From: an uncultured Vicinamibacterales bacterium
Lineage (GTDB): Bacteria > Acidobacteriota > Vicinamibacteria > Vicinamibacterales > UBA8438
Direction: 5' to 3'
NCBI GenBank assembly: GCA_958295905.1
Contig: OY282382.1
Location: 4,894,910 to 4,958,909, forward strand
DNA length: 64,000 bases
A program made the position numbers and the translations under genes. Below are positions 17,293 through 25,782 of this stretch, piece after piece. How positions within the stretch are numbered: position 1 is the stretch's first letter; each line of letters begins with the position of its first letter. Under the pieces are notes generated by a model. The model was not told where the DNA came from and searched no databases. It saw only the letters and a list, made by a program, of their open reading frames with translations.

Positions 17293-19537
17293 GCGCGTCG
17301 GTCCGCGTCATCGGGATCATCGCCGTGAACGGCTGCGTGAACGTCGCCGGGTCGTCGACGGTGAACTCGTAGCGCAGGCCGTCGGCGCCTTCGCGGGTGA
17401 AGCGCTCGACGAGCCGCGCCGTCCCGCCCGACCCGTAGGCGCGGGCGATGGTGTAGAAGCTGCCGGTCTTGCTCGTGAAGTTGGTCGACTCGACGACGAG
17501 GGTGTCGCCCTCCCAGCGCCCGCGCGGGTCGCCGAGCCACTGGCGGACGGCGCCGGGCAGGTGCGGGACGCCGCCGAGGGGCACGATGCGCGCGTCGTGC
17601 ACCATCTCGTTGAAGATGATGACGTGGTCGGGGGTCTGGAGGATGTGGACGTTGTTGTTGTAGGCGCTCGGCAGCATCGGCGGGCCGGCGTTGAACCCGA
17701 GCATGCACCGCTCGGACAGGCCGAGGTCCTCGGGCCCGTGCGCGGGCGAGCCGATGACGACCCGCTCGCGAACCGGACGGCGCCGGGCGGCGCGGCGCGC
17801 CTGGTCGGCCTCGTCCACGCCGTCGACCCGCGGCGGGATGCGGCCGTCGGGCGGATCGACGATGAGTGACGTGCGCAGATCCGCGGTCAGGGCGTCGCCG
17901 TAGTCCCACCAGAAGTCGTTGTAGGCGCGCTCGACGTCGCGCCGGGCGCCGCCGTCCCGCCGGTCCGCGTTGCGGCTCTCGAGCGCGGTGTTCCGAAACT
18001 CCGCGGCATCTTCGGGCGTGAGTACCGCCTGGTCGCCCAGCGCCGCCGGCCGCTCGAGCGGCGTCAGCGTCCGGAAGTCCCAGACGCCGCCGAGGTCCGG
18101 CGCGCCCCACGGCGTGCGGGGTCCCGCCGCGCCCGCCGCAGCGTCGGCGGCCGCGGCGGGGTCGAACAGGGACAGGTCGACGGCATTCGCCATCGCCTCG
18201 TAGCCGGCGTCGGACGGGTGCAGCCAGTCGCCGGCGTGCAGATCCCCCCGGAACCGGGCCGGCCGGCCGGGGTCGCGCACCGCGGCGTCGAAGTCGATCA
18301 CCCCGTCGTAGGCGCCGCTGGTGCGGATCCACGCGTTGAGCGCCTGCCGCTTGGCCTCGCCCGCTTCCGTCCAGTAGAAGGCGCCCTCGAACGGCGGGAG
18401 GGTGCCGCCGTAGATGGTCAGCCCCTGCGCGTGCGCCCGCTGGATCAGCGTGCGGTGTCCCGCGATCAGGTCGTCGACCGACGGCCAGGGGTCGTCGAAC
18501 GCCATTCCGATGTCGTTGGTCGTCTCCAGGACGATCACGTGGGTCGCCCCCGGCTGCAGCAGCACGTCTCGGTCGAACCGCGACAGGCCGCTCGGCCCGA
18601 ACAACGCGTTGGGGTTCGGCGGCCCGGTGTCCGGGGGCGCGGGACGGCCGGCGCGGCGGAGGATGCCGAGGCCCGCGTTGTGGCTGAGCACCCGGTTGCC
18701 GGCGATGCCCACGTTCAGGACGCCGGGCGCGGCGTCGCCGAATTCGGCCGCGAGCCGCCGCGCCAGGAAGTCGGGCCAGCGGCGGTTCGCGTCCACCGTC
18801 GACCCGGTGCCGTCGGTGATCGAATCGCCCATCGCCACGATGGCACCCGGCGCCGATTCCGTCCACACGTCGACGCGCGACAGATAGAACCACTGCTGCG
18901 TGTCGCGATCGCCATCGAACGGCTCGGCCCCGACGTGGTTGCCCGGCGCCGACACGACCGTCGTCGTCAGCCCGGTGAGATGCATGGTGGCCGGCGAGGC
19001 CGATCCCCAGGTGTCGCCCGGCAGATGGACGTCGATGACCAGATCGCTGAGCGGCGCCACCTCGAAGGGGGCCGGATCGCTCAGCACCGTCGAGCCCGCC
19101 TCGATGGTGACCGACGGGTGGCCGCCGAAGGTCAGACGGGCGCCCCCGGCGATCCCGCCGTCGGCCCGCCCGGAGACGTGGGCGACGCCGATATCGAGGG
19201 GCTCGGCGCCGAACAGGTTCGTGAGGGCCACCCGCACCGGCGACCCGCCGATGCTCGTCCGCACGACCTGCCGAATCGTCTGGTTCCGCACCCGCACCGG
19301 CGTGCGCGGCGCCGGCGTCGGCACCTCTTCCGCCTGCGCCTCGGGCGGCGGCGGATCGACGGCGAGGGGTCCGGCCGCCCAGGTGCCGACCCACCGGCCC
19401 TGCGCGGTCGAGACCGCGGGAGCCGCCAGGAGGATCGCGGCGACGGCAGTCAGGGCGAGCGCGCGGGTGCGCCCGCCCGCGGTTCGACGGACCGGACCGA
19501 CGGCCCGACGGAACCTGGAAATCCTGCGTGTCTTCAT
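17195..19537 (-). CDS. SGNH/GDSL hydrolase fused to a PDLQGVW-type domain
   Basis: Exported two-domain protein of 780 residues. After a signal peptide (LALTAVAAILLAAPAVSTAQ) comes an SGNH hydrolase of the GDSL type: block I MGDSITDGTG with the nucleophile serine, block II glycine in NVGIAGNRVL, block III TTNDIG, and block V DWLHPSDAGY with the catalytic aspartate and histidine. From about residue 460 the chain continues without a stop as the PDLQGVW-type domain (APDLGGVWDFRTLTPLERP, TSLIVDPPDGR, ILQTPDHVIIFNE, WEGDTLVVESTNF, EYACHEGNYG). Esterase or deacetylase action on a carbohydrate is plausible for the first domain. The fusion links the unknown family to hydrolysis of extracellular substrates. 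The 3' end is duplicated downstream. Confidence 0.8.
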   Translation of the reverse strand: MKTRRISRFRRAVGPVRRTAGGRTRALALTAVAAILLAAPAVSTAQGRWVGTWAAGPLAVDPPPPEAQAEEVPTPAPRTPVRVRNQTIRQVVRTSIGGSPVRVALTNLFGAEPLDIGVAHVSGRADGGIAGGARLTFGGHPSVTIEAGSTVLSDPAPFEVAPLSDLVIDVHLPGDTWGSASPATMHLTGLTTTVVSAPGNHVGAEPFDGDRDTQQWFYLSRVDVWTESAPGAIVAMGDSITDGTGSTVDANRRWPDFLARRLAAEFGDAAPGVLNVGIAGNRVLSHNAGLGILRRAGRPAPPDTGPPNPNALFGPSGLSRFDRDVLLQPGATHVIVLETTNDIGMAFDDPWPSVDDLIAGHRTLIQRAHAQGLTIYGGTLPPFEGAFYWTEAGEAKRQALNAWIRTSGAYDGVIDFDAAVRDPGRPARFRGDLHAGDWLHPSDAGYEAMANAVDLSLFDPAAAADAAAGAAGPRTPWGAPDLGGVWDFRTLTPLERPAALGDQAVLTPEDAAEFRNTALESRNADRRDGGARRDVERAYNDFWWDYGDALTADLRTSLIVDPPDGRIPPRVDGVDEADQARRAARRRPVRERVVIGSPAHGPEDLGLSERCMLGFNAGPPMLPSAYNNNVHILQTPDHVIIFNEMVHDARIVPLGGVPHLPGAVRQWLGDPRGRWEGDTLVVESTNFTSKTGSFYTIARAYGSGGTARLVERFTREGADGLRYEFTVDDPATFTQPFTAMIPMTRTDAPLFEYACHEGNYGMTNLLAGARVQERDAAAGR

Positions 19538-19660
19538 CCTGCAATCCAAATCTGCGGCGCCGGCCCGACGGGAACCGTGATCTCCCGCCGCCCGTCCGCC
19601 GCGCGCGCCGTGAACTCCCTCGATCCTGATCCGTTCGCGACGCTGATGTATTGTACCGCC

Positions 19661-20947
19661 ATGTCCCCGAGTGGACGCGTGGAAACCCGCCGGGCGTCGC
19701 CCGTCTCCATCGCATCCGGCGTCCGGAACACCGGACACGCCGCGCCTGAGCGCCCCGCCGAAGCCACAAGCTGTACCACGCACTGCTGGACGCCCGTGCG
19801 GAAGGAGCCCGCCGCGTCTGGCCGCCCCGCCGAAACAACCCGAAACCGTCGTCCATCCGGGAGCCCGGCAAGACGCGCGCGCACCCGGGCCGCGTGCCGG
19901 GTGGGGATCCCGCTGGTCCTCGCGTTCCTGGGCGCCGGCTGCGGGAACGACGACGTCCGCAGTCCGACCGCTCCGGATCCCGCCCCCACGTCGGTCCCGG
20001 TGGCCCAAGGCCTCGACATCGTCGGCGCGCCGCCGGGCCACCTGCTCATCGGATCCCAGATCTGGCTCCAAGCGCAAGGGACGTACAGCGACGGCACGAG
20101 GAAGATCGAGGCCGCCGCTTGGACTTCGAGCGATCCCGGGGTGGCCTCCGTCGACGCGGAAGGAGCCGTTCGGGGTCACGCCGCGGGCGTCTCCACGATC
20201 ACGGCGACGGTCGACGACCGCCGCGCGGCCGTCACGGTCGAGGTTCGACCACCGGACCATGACGAGACCTTCTGGAGGGAGTTCGCATTCGACGATTACG
20301 AGTGCCGCACTCCGGCGGCATGCCGAGACGCCAACCGCAAGTATCGCGACCTGGAAGAACGCGTGCTGTGGCGGCTGCCGACTCCCTCTCCCGACTTCTT
20401 CCTGCTGGCGGACAGCCTGGATCCGGCTCTCGTCAATCAGATCCGGGAGACGATTCCCCGCGCGGTTCCGCAATTGACCGGGGCGCCGTATGCGGGTCGG
20501 ATCGACGCCGGGCCGCTCGACGCGCTGCGGCTGGGCGTCGAGATGATTACCATCGAGGGGATCAGGGCCGGGCGGCCACCGACAGCGCCCGCTTGCCGGA
20601 ACATAACGTTGGGGGGGGGTGTGCGCGCGAGGGCGACGGTCGGAAGTCTGCACGGGTGCATTGTGCTCAACATGTACCACCGATCGGTCCTGACGCCGTC
20701 CCTGATCATGCACGAGATCGGCCACGCCCTCGGCTTCTGGCACACGTCCAACGTCGCCGACGTCATGTATCCGGGCGCGGTCAGACGCGAGGCGAGGTTC
20801 TCACCCCTCGAGCAGCACCACGGACGCTTCGCCTACACGCAACCGCGCGGCGCCACGTATTCCGAAATCGCCCTCGGCGCGCTCGGCCTGCGACCGTTGC
20901 GGCGCATACCGTCACGGTTCGATCACGGTGGAATAGCGATCGACTAG
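19661..20947 (+). CDS. Metzincin-like zinc protease, putative lipoprotein, with Ig-like domain
   Basis: The conserved part starts with a lipoprotein-like signal (IPLVLAFLGAGCGN, lipobox cysteine), then a bacterial Ig-like Big_2 domain (IWLQAQGTYSDGTRKIEAAA, WTSSDPGVASVDAEGAVRG, STITATVDD), then a protease domain with the zinc motif HEIGHALGFWH and a Met-turn DVMYP. This HExxHxxGxxH plus Met-turn pattern is diagnostic of metzincins. The start is uncertain: ATG at 19661, or GTG at 19796 or 19901; the latter two sit closer to the signal. The first ~80 residues from 19661 are basic and low in recognisable structure. It diverges from the SGNH-fusion gene. Confidence 0.75.
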   Translation: MSPSGRVETRRASPVSIASGVRNTGHAAPERPAEATSCTTHCWTPVRKEPAASGRPAETTRNRRPSGSPARRARTRAACRVGIPLVLAFLGAGCGNDDVRSPTAPDPAPTSVPVAQGLDIVGAPPGHLLIGSQIWLQAQGTYSDGTRKIEAAAWTSSDPGVASVDAEGAVRGHAAGVSTITATVDDRRAAVTVEVRPPDHDETFWREFAFDDYECRTPAACRDANRKYRDLEERVLWRLPTPSPDFFLLADSLDPALVNQIRETIPRAVPQLTGAPYAGRIDAGPLDALRLGVEMITIEGIRAGRPPTAPACRNITLGGGVRARATVGSLHGCIVLNMYHRSVLTPSLIMHEIGHALGFWHTSNVADVMYPGAVRREARFSPLEQHHGRFAYTQPRGATYSEIALGALGLRPLRRIPSRFDHGGIAID

Positions 20948-21387
20948 GAATCTGCGCCGCGGGACGGCGCGGACTCCTGGAGGGTTGGTTGGGCGGCAAT
21001 CGGAGCCGCAGGCGACGATTTCCGGGGCTGGGAGTCTGCGCCGTAGGAAATTCTGACTACCATATGTTGCGCAAGCGCTGGCGATTGACCGCTATATATG
21101 TGCCAGATCGGACCCAAAACGGTTCTACGGCGCAGACTCCTAGTGCTGCGCGGTGCCACAAGAAAATATTAGGATTATCGGTTATTAGTATTAGCGTTAG
21201 CGCGCCGGCCGTCGAACAGACCGATCGCAGGTGATGGCTCCTGACCCGTCTGTGCGCCTCCTCGGCGGGGCCGGCGCCCGCGCCACGGTCACTTGCCGCG
21301 TCTGGCCGACGCGCACCACCGGACGGCGCTGATCTGCAATGGGGCACCTTGACCATGGTGGCCACTGGAAGCTACCTTGAGAGGAAC
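20948..21387. repeat. Intergenic gap with dispersed GACTCC repeats and an AT-rich patch
   Basis: Copies of the dispersed repeat occur at about 20950-21050 (GGTTGGTTGGGCGGCAATCGG, ending in TCTGCGCCGTAG) and 21120-21142 (CTACGGCGCAGACTCCTAG), partly in inverted orientation around 21034-21142, which could fold back. From 21155 to 21205 the sequence becomes AT-rich with TTAG-type short repeats. No gene is recognised. Confidence 0.55.
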
Positions 21388-21681
21388 ATGCGCTCCGTCG
21401 GGCTGAAGGTGCTCAACAACAAGCTGAGCGAATACGTGCGTCTGGCCGCCGCGGGCGAGACCGTGCTCGTGACGGACCGCGACCGCGTCGTGGCGGAAAT
21501 CGTGCCGCCACGGGCTGAACGGAGCCCCATCCTCGCCGACGCCCTGCTCGCCGACATGGTGCGCAAGGGCCTGCTGACGCCGCCCGCAGCCCCCGGCACC
21601 GGACCGCCTCCGGCGCCCGCGCCGATCATGACGCTGGAACAACTGCTCGAGATTTTGGACGACGTCCGAGGCGATCGGTGA
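21388..21681 (+). CDS. Type II antitoxin, Phd/YefM-like
   Basis: Antitoxin of 97 residues. The N-terminal half (VGLKVLNNKLSEYVRLAAAG, then ETVLVTDRDRVVAEIVPP) is the DNA-binding Phd/YefM-type fold; the C-terminal half is proline-rich and then forms a toxin-binding helix (MTLEQLLEILDDVRG). The ATG at 21388 follows GAGAGG and fits the fold; an earlier ATG at 21355 adds a non-conserved stretch. The stop overlaps the GTG start of the PIN toxin, so both are translated together. It most likely neutralises that nuclease and represses the operon. Confidence 0.85.
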   Translation: MRSVGLKVLNNKLSEYVRLAAAGETVLVTDRDRVVAEIVPPRAERSPILADALLADMVRKGLLTPPAAPGTGPPPAPAPIMTLEQLLEILDDVRGDR

Positions 21682-22070
21682 TCTACATCGATGCCTCCAT
21701 CGCGTTGGCGCACCTTTTCCTCGAGGATCGACGTCCACCTGCCGATTTCTGGGACAAGACGCTGACCGCCAGTCGCCTGCTCGAGTACGAGGTCTGGACG
21801 GTCCTGCATGCCCGCGCATTCGCCGAATCCCACGGCGATGCCGCCACCGCACTCCTCGGACGTATCGCCCTGCTGGAACTGTCGCCGCCGGTCCTCACCC
21901 GCGCCCTTGGCGCGTTTCCCGTACCCGTTCGCACCCTCGACGCGCTGCACCTGGCGTCGGCCGACTACCTGCGCCAACACGGACAGACCGTCGAACTCGC
22001 GACGTACGATCACCGAATGTCGGACGCCGCCCGGACGATGGGTATTCCGATCAGCGGCCTGACCGCCTGA
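21678..22070 (+). CDS. PIN-domain toxin, VapC-like
   Basis: Ribonuclease toxin of 130 residues. PIN-domain acidic residues are visible in IYIDASIALA near the start, in LLEYEVWTVLHAR, in VRTLDALHLASADYL and in ELATYDHRM, giving the four-acid magnesium site. It starts with GTG at 21678, overlapping the antitoxin stop. VapC toxins cleave tRNA or rRNA when freed. The reading frame is intact, unlike the vapC at 30028-30457. Confidence 0.87.
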   Translation: MIYIDASIALAHLFLEDRRPPADFWDKTLTASRLLEYEVWTVLHARAFAESHGDAATALLGRIALLELSPPVLTRALGAFPVPVRTLDALHLASADYLRQHGQTVELATYDHRMSDAARTMGIPISGLTA

Positions 22071-22215
22071 CACATCAGCTCGTCTCCGAGCGACGTTAGC
22101 TCGCCGCCGACGATCGCGTGGCCGTCCTCAAGGCTCTTGAGTCGGACATCCCCGGTCCCGGGTCGCTCGATCGGAAGTGACTGATCCTGTCAACGACATC
22201 AGGTCGGCCGACAGA
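22071..22215. other. Short gap after toxin gene
   Basis: On the minus strand an open peptide (DVRLKSLEDGHAIVGGELTS) spans about 22085-22150 and looks protein-like but has no start and cannot be assigned. It may be a gene fragment left beside the MITE that follows. Confidence 0.25.
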
Positions 22216-22388
22216 CAGGGGCATTCCACGCTGACTGTGCGCGACGGCTTGCCCCCGATTCGAGGGGTCGCCACCGTCTTGCCGACCGGCCGGCGCCGCG
22301 TGAGACCCACGATCCGCACGTCCGGAGCCCCAGGACCCGCCACGATTCTGCCTGCGCACGGCGGTGGCGGAGGGTGGGATGGTTCCTG
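22216..22388. mobile_element. MITE-like element, copy 1
   Basis: About 173 bp without coding capacity, one of four copies. Its ends are imperfect inverted repeats (CAGGGGCATTCCACGCT at the left, AGGGTGGGATGGTTCCTG at the right). The interior shares ACCGTCTTGCCGACCGGCCG and CACGTCCGGAGCCCCAGGA with copies at 42255, 46991 and 50035. No target duplication is recognisable around this copy. Confidence 0.8.
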
Positions 22389-22482
22389 TCCGGTCGGACC
22401 TGCCGTCTGCGGTGCCGCAAACGGGTGTCCACGCCGCCGATCCCGGGACTCGGGCGGACGGTGGTCGTCAGGGCCGGAGACG

Positions 22483-22709
22483 GCGATTCCGACGCTCAAG
22501 ACGGCGGGTGGCTTCGGCGGAGGGCACCTTCACGGAACAGGCGGCCGGTGGTTGTCAGGACGACGCCGGAGAGGCGATTCCGACGCTCAGGACGGCGGCT
22601 GCTGCCGAAGGTGCCTTCACGGAACAGGCGGCCGGTGGTCGTCAGGACGACGCCGGAGACGGCGATTCCGACGCTCAGGACGGCGGCTGCTGCCGAGGGT
22701 GCCTTCACG
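22483..22709. repeat. 89-90 bp tandem repeat, about 2.5 copies
   Basis: GCGATTCCGACGCTCA recurs at 22483, 22573 and 22662, and AACAGGCGGCCGGTGGT follows about 55 bases after the first two of these, so the unit is 89-90 bp. The array ends just before the stop of the cytochrome c gene at 22719. No spacers or CRISPR features. Function unknown; copy number may vary between strains. Confidence 0.85.
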
Positions 22710-22718
22710 GCGCGCCGT

Positions 22719-23471
22719 CTACTCGCAGACCTCGCCGAGCCCCTGGACGGAAGTCACGTTGATGCTGTCGACGGCGTCCCCGCCGCCGCTCTCGTCGCGA
22801 ATCAGCAGGCCCTTCGTTTCGACTTTGTGCCCGAGGTGGGCCTCGGGGCTCGGGAAGACGTAGAGCAGCTTGAAGGCGCGGTCGCCGAGGGGAATCGCCT
22901 GCGCCTCGGTCAGCGCATCGCCGGCCGACGGCGCCGGGTCGGACGCCCGGACCTCGGGGCTCGCCGCCGACAGGCTCCAGCCGGCGTGACCGTCGCCGGC
23001 CAGGCAGCCGACCACCCGCACCAGCGCGAAGTTCGGCACGACCCCCGGCCCGTCCTCGCCCTCGACGCGGACGTGGCCCAGAAGACCGGACGAGAGCTCG
23101 GCATCACCCGCCGGGAAGCCGTTGCGCTCGAGGACGTAGCTGATGATGTCGACGTAGGCGTCCCCGGACAGGTTCTCGGACCCGTCGGGGGGCATGGACT
23201 GCATGCGCTCGAACAGACCGTCGAGAGTCAGCCCGGTCCAGTCGCGCAGGAACACGACGCCGGTGAGGGATCGGCCGGCGCCCCCGGTGAGGTCGGCGCC
23301 GTGGCAGCGCTGGCAGCTCGCCTCGTAGCGCTCGCGCCCGCGGACGGCCTGTCCGGGGGTGTACACCCCGTCCTTGACCGTGGTCTCGACGTCGGGTTCC
23401 TGACTCGATACCGCGGTCAGGGACGCCGCCGCCATCACCGCCGCCGCCGTCGCCGTCATCAGCACTCGCAT
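22719..23471 (-). CDS. Secreted c-type cytochrome
   Basis: Exported protein of 250 residues with a signal peptide (MRVLMTATAAAVMAAASLTA). One heme c site CQRCHG lies near residue 53, and MQSMPPDG near 92 supplies a likely axial methionine, giving a class I cytochrome c domain of about 100 residues (GRERYEASCQRCHGADLTGG ... YVDIISYVLERNGFP). The second half (VVGCLAGDGHAGWSLSAASP, LLIRDESGGGDAVDSINVTS) is a beta-rich domain I do not recognise. It probably carries electrons in the periplasm and stands downstream of the second cassette on the same strand. Confidence 0.8.
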   Translation of the reverse strand: MRVLMTATAAAVMAAASLTAVSSQEPDVETTVKDGVYTPGQAVRGRERYEASCQRCHGADLTGGAGRSLTGVVFLRDWTGLTLDGLFERMQSMPPDGSENLSGDAYVDIISYVLERNGFPAGDAELSSGLLGHVRVEGEDGPGVVPNFALVRVVGCLAGDGHAGWSLSAASPEVRASDPAPSAGDALTEAQAIPLGDRAFKLLYVFPSPEAHLGHKVETKGLLIRDESGGGDAVDSINVTSVQGLGEVCE

Positions 23472-23669
23472 CGTCTTCGCCTGCTTCGTTCCTGTCGTCG
23501 TGAACACCCGGCTCCCGCCGCACTGCAAACCACACCCGCTTGCCCCGCACGACCGCTGACCCGGCGGCGCCGACATGCCGCGCGCGCCGCAGGTTCGGTA
23601 CCGGACCCTCCCCCGCCGAACCGATACCGGCTCCCGAACATCCTCGCCGCACCTTGGCCGGGAGGCGCG

Positions 23670-23970
23670 CCTCGCCGCCCGCGGCAACGACCTGTCGCCA
23701 CGGGCTCCCCAACCCCGAGCACCGCCGAACCGGCACCGGCCCCGCCGTCTACCGCCCGACCGGCCCGAACGCCCGGGCGGTGGCCGGCCCGGCCGCGGCA
23801 ACGACCTGTCGCACGTTGAAGGCGGCGATCCTGGCCGCTCTGTCTGACGGCGTGGCCGGCCCGGCCGCGGCAACGACCTGCCGCACGGCCTCCCCGACCC
23901 CGAGCACCGCCGAACCAGCGCCTACCGCCCGACCGACCCGAGCGACTCGAGCAACCGAGCGGTGGCCGGC
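23670..23970 (-). repeat. Tandem duplication spanning the 3' end of the ankyrin gene
   Basis: The end of the gene that stops at 23922 (CTACCGCCCGACCGACCCGA around the stop) recurs at about 23749-23790 as CTACCGCCCGACCGGCCCGA, again with a stop codon. Flanking bases (CGGCAACGACCTG, CCCCGAGCACCGCCGAACC) recur at 23684, 23803 and 23868, so roughly three partial units of 90-100 bp lie here. The copy would encode ATARAFGPVGR in place of the true end LESLGSVGR. The rest of 23472-23669 shows nothing coding. Confidence 0.8.
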
Positions 23971-25766
23971 GCGGCCTCGATGTTGCCGGTGCGGCCGCGG
24001 GCCACGATGGCGTAGGGGGTCTGTCCCCGCCGGTTGACGACGTCGAGGTCGGCGCCGTGCTCGACCAGCAGTTCGACGACGCGGTCGAAACCCTTGTCGA
24101 CGACGTAGTGGAGCGCGGTGTTCCCGTCCTCGTCCACCGCGTTGACGTGCGCGCCCCGGTCGAGCAGGAACCGCACCGTGTCGCGGGTGCCCGCCTCGTC
24201 GTACATCTGGGCCTGGAACGCCGGCGTCTTGTGCAACGTCCGCTCCCGCCGGTCCCACACCGCGTAGCGCCAGCCGGCGCCGGCCGCGAGCATCAGCGGC
24301 GTCCACCCGTTCTTCAGCGGCAGCCGCAGATCGGCGCCGGCCCCGGCGAGGGCCCGCATGACGTCCACCTCGGTGAACTTCGCGGCCAGCGCGAGGGGGG
24401 TCGCGCCCAGCAGATGCTCGCCGAGCATCAATACCTGGCCGTTGCGGGTCACCTTCGTCGCCAGCGTCACCTGGGCGTCGGGGCTGGCGCCGGCCGCGAG
24501 CAGGGCCTCGACCACCGCGAGATCGCCGGTCAGCACCGCCGCGTGCAGGGCGGTGTAGCCGGCGGCGGACGCGTTGGGGTTGGCGCCCCGCGCCAACAAG
24601 GTCAGCACCAGCTCGCGGTGCCCGCTGTGGGCCGCCACCACGAGCGCGCCGGCACCGTCGGGCGCGGTGTCGTCGACGTCGGCGCCGGCGTCGAGCAGCC
24701 GGCGCGCCACCGCCACGTCGCCGTTGCGCGCCGCGAACAGCAACGGCGTGAACCCGCCGACCTGCGTCTCCTCGGCGTCGGTGCCGTAACTGCGCCCGAG
24801 CTCGCCGTACCGCAATTCGGACTGCAGGCGCCGGCTGATGACGAGGCGGCGCGCGCGCGACCGCGCGCCGACGTCCGCACCGCGGTCGATCAGCAGTTGC
24901 ACGACCTCGGGGTGGCGTTGCGCGGCCGCCCACATCAGCGCGGTCTGCTGCTCGAGCGATTCGCGGGCGTTCACGTCGGCCCCCGCGTCGAGGAGGCGCC
25001 GCACCGCCTCGAGGCTGCCGGTCCGGGCGCAGGCCATGAGGACGGTCTCGCCGGTCTCGACCGCCGCGTCGGCGTCGGCTCCGGCCGCGAGCAGCAGCCT
25101 CACCATGCCGGCGTTGGCGTTGCCGCAGGCGAGGGCCAGCGGCGTGACGCCCAGGTCGTTCGCCGCCCCGGCGTCGGCGCCGGCCTCGGCCAGCCGCCGC
25201 GCCACCTCGAGGTCGTCGCGGTAGGCGGCCCAGTGCAGCGCGGTCGCGCCGTCGGGCTGGAATGCGTTCACGTCGACGCCGTCCGGCCCGCCCGCCGTTT
25301 CCAGCAGGGCGGCAATCGCCGCCGCATCCTGCCGCTGGACCGCCTCGACCAAGCGCAGATCGGGGCTCTGGGCGGACGCCGCGGCGACCGCGGGCACGAG
25401 GGCGGCGACCGCGAGAAACCCGAGGCGAGAGCCCCGCCGCCTTCGTCCGGCGACGCCGCCCCCGCGGGCTGCAACGCTCAGCGGCGCGGCGTTGCTCTGC
25501 GGGCGCCCTTGCCGGACAGGCGCCCGAGCCGCGCCTCGCCACGCGGGCGCCGCGCCGATCTCGGCGCAGCGAGAGCCCCGCTGCCTTCGTCCGGCGATGC
25601 GGACCGTGCCGCTCCGCAGAGCCACGTCGCTCCGCCGGCACCCATGCCCGACAGGCGCGCGAGCCGCGCCTTGCCACGCGGGCGCCGCGCCGATCTCGGC
25701 GCAGCGCGTGGTTTCGCCACCGGCTCCTCGGCCGACGGGCCGCGACAGTGCGCTCCGGAGAGACAT
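23922..25766 (-). CDS. Secreted ankyrin-repeat protein (cassette 2)
   Basis: The clear protein begins near 25450 with an arginine-rich n-region and signal peptide (RLGFLAVAALVPAVAAASAQ) and then about eleven ankyrin repeats (GATALHWAAYRDDLEVARRL, QQTALMWAAAQRHPEVVQLL, NGWTPLMLAAGAGW, DGNTALHYVVDKG). No ATG, GTG or TTG lies right before the signal peptide. The start given, ATG 25766, adds about 100 residues built of repeated RGSRCAEIGAAPAWRGAAR-like units; a GTG at 25625 is another choice. Either the start is unusual or the 5' end was altered by tandem duplication. It lies 16 bp after the HXXSHH gene, so it is in the same transcription unit as the second cassette. Confidence 0.8.
   Translation of the reverse strand: MSLRSALSRPVGRGAGGETTRCAEIGAAPAWQGAARAPVGHGCRRSDVALRSGTVRIAGRRQRGSRCAEIGAAPAWRGAARAPVRQGRPQSNAAPLSVAARGGGVAGRRRRGSRLGFLAVAALVPAVAAASAQSPDLRLVEAVQRQDAAAIAALLETAGGPDGVDVNAFQPDGATALHWAAYRDDLEVARRLAEAGADAGAANDLGVTPLALACGNANAGMVRLLLAAGADADAAVETGETVLMACARTGSLEAVRRLLDAGADVNARESLEQQTALMWAAAQRHPEVVQLLIDRGADVGARSRARRLVISRRLQSELRYGELGRSYGTDAEETQVGGFTPLLFAARNGDVAVARRLLDAGADVDDTAPDGAGALVVAAHSGHRELVLTLLARGANPNASAAGYTALHAAVLTGDLAVVEALLAAGASPDAQVTLATKVTRNGQVLMLGEHLLGATPLALAAKFTEVDVMRALAGAGADLRLPLKNGWTPLMLAAGAGWRYAVWDRRERTLHKTPAFQAQMYDEAGTRDTVRFLLDRGAHVNAVDEDGNTALHYVVDKGFDRVVELLVEHGADLDVVNRRGQTPYAIVARGRTGNIEAAPATARLLESLGSVGR
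25430..25760. repeat. Duplicated segments at the 5' end of the ankyrin gene
   Basis: A block containing GCGCCGCGCCGATCTCGGCG occurs at about 25530-25570 and again at 25660-25700, and CCGCTGCCTTCGTCCGGCGA-type sequence occurs at 25432-25460 and 25572-25600. The repeats lie between the only ATG and the signal peptide coding region, so they obscure the true translation start. Confidence 0.7.
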
Positions 25767-25782
25767 GGCGTCGAGGTCTCCG

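Noticed and set aside
18218-20947. A 909-codon open frame on the plus strand
   Set aside because: Its first two thirds are antisense to the SGNH-fusion gene and rich in arginine without protein-like pattern; only the part from about 19661 or later, the protease, is real.
22483-22709. CRISPR or coding tandem-repeat protein
   Set aside because: Unit length of about 90 bp with no unique spacers; translated frames lack a consistent protein-like repeat.
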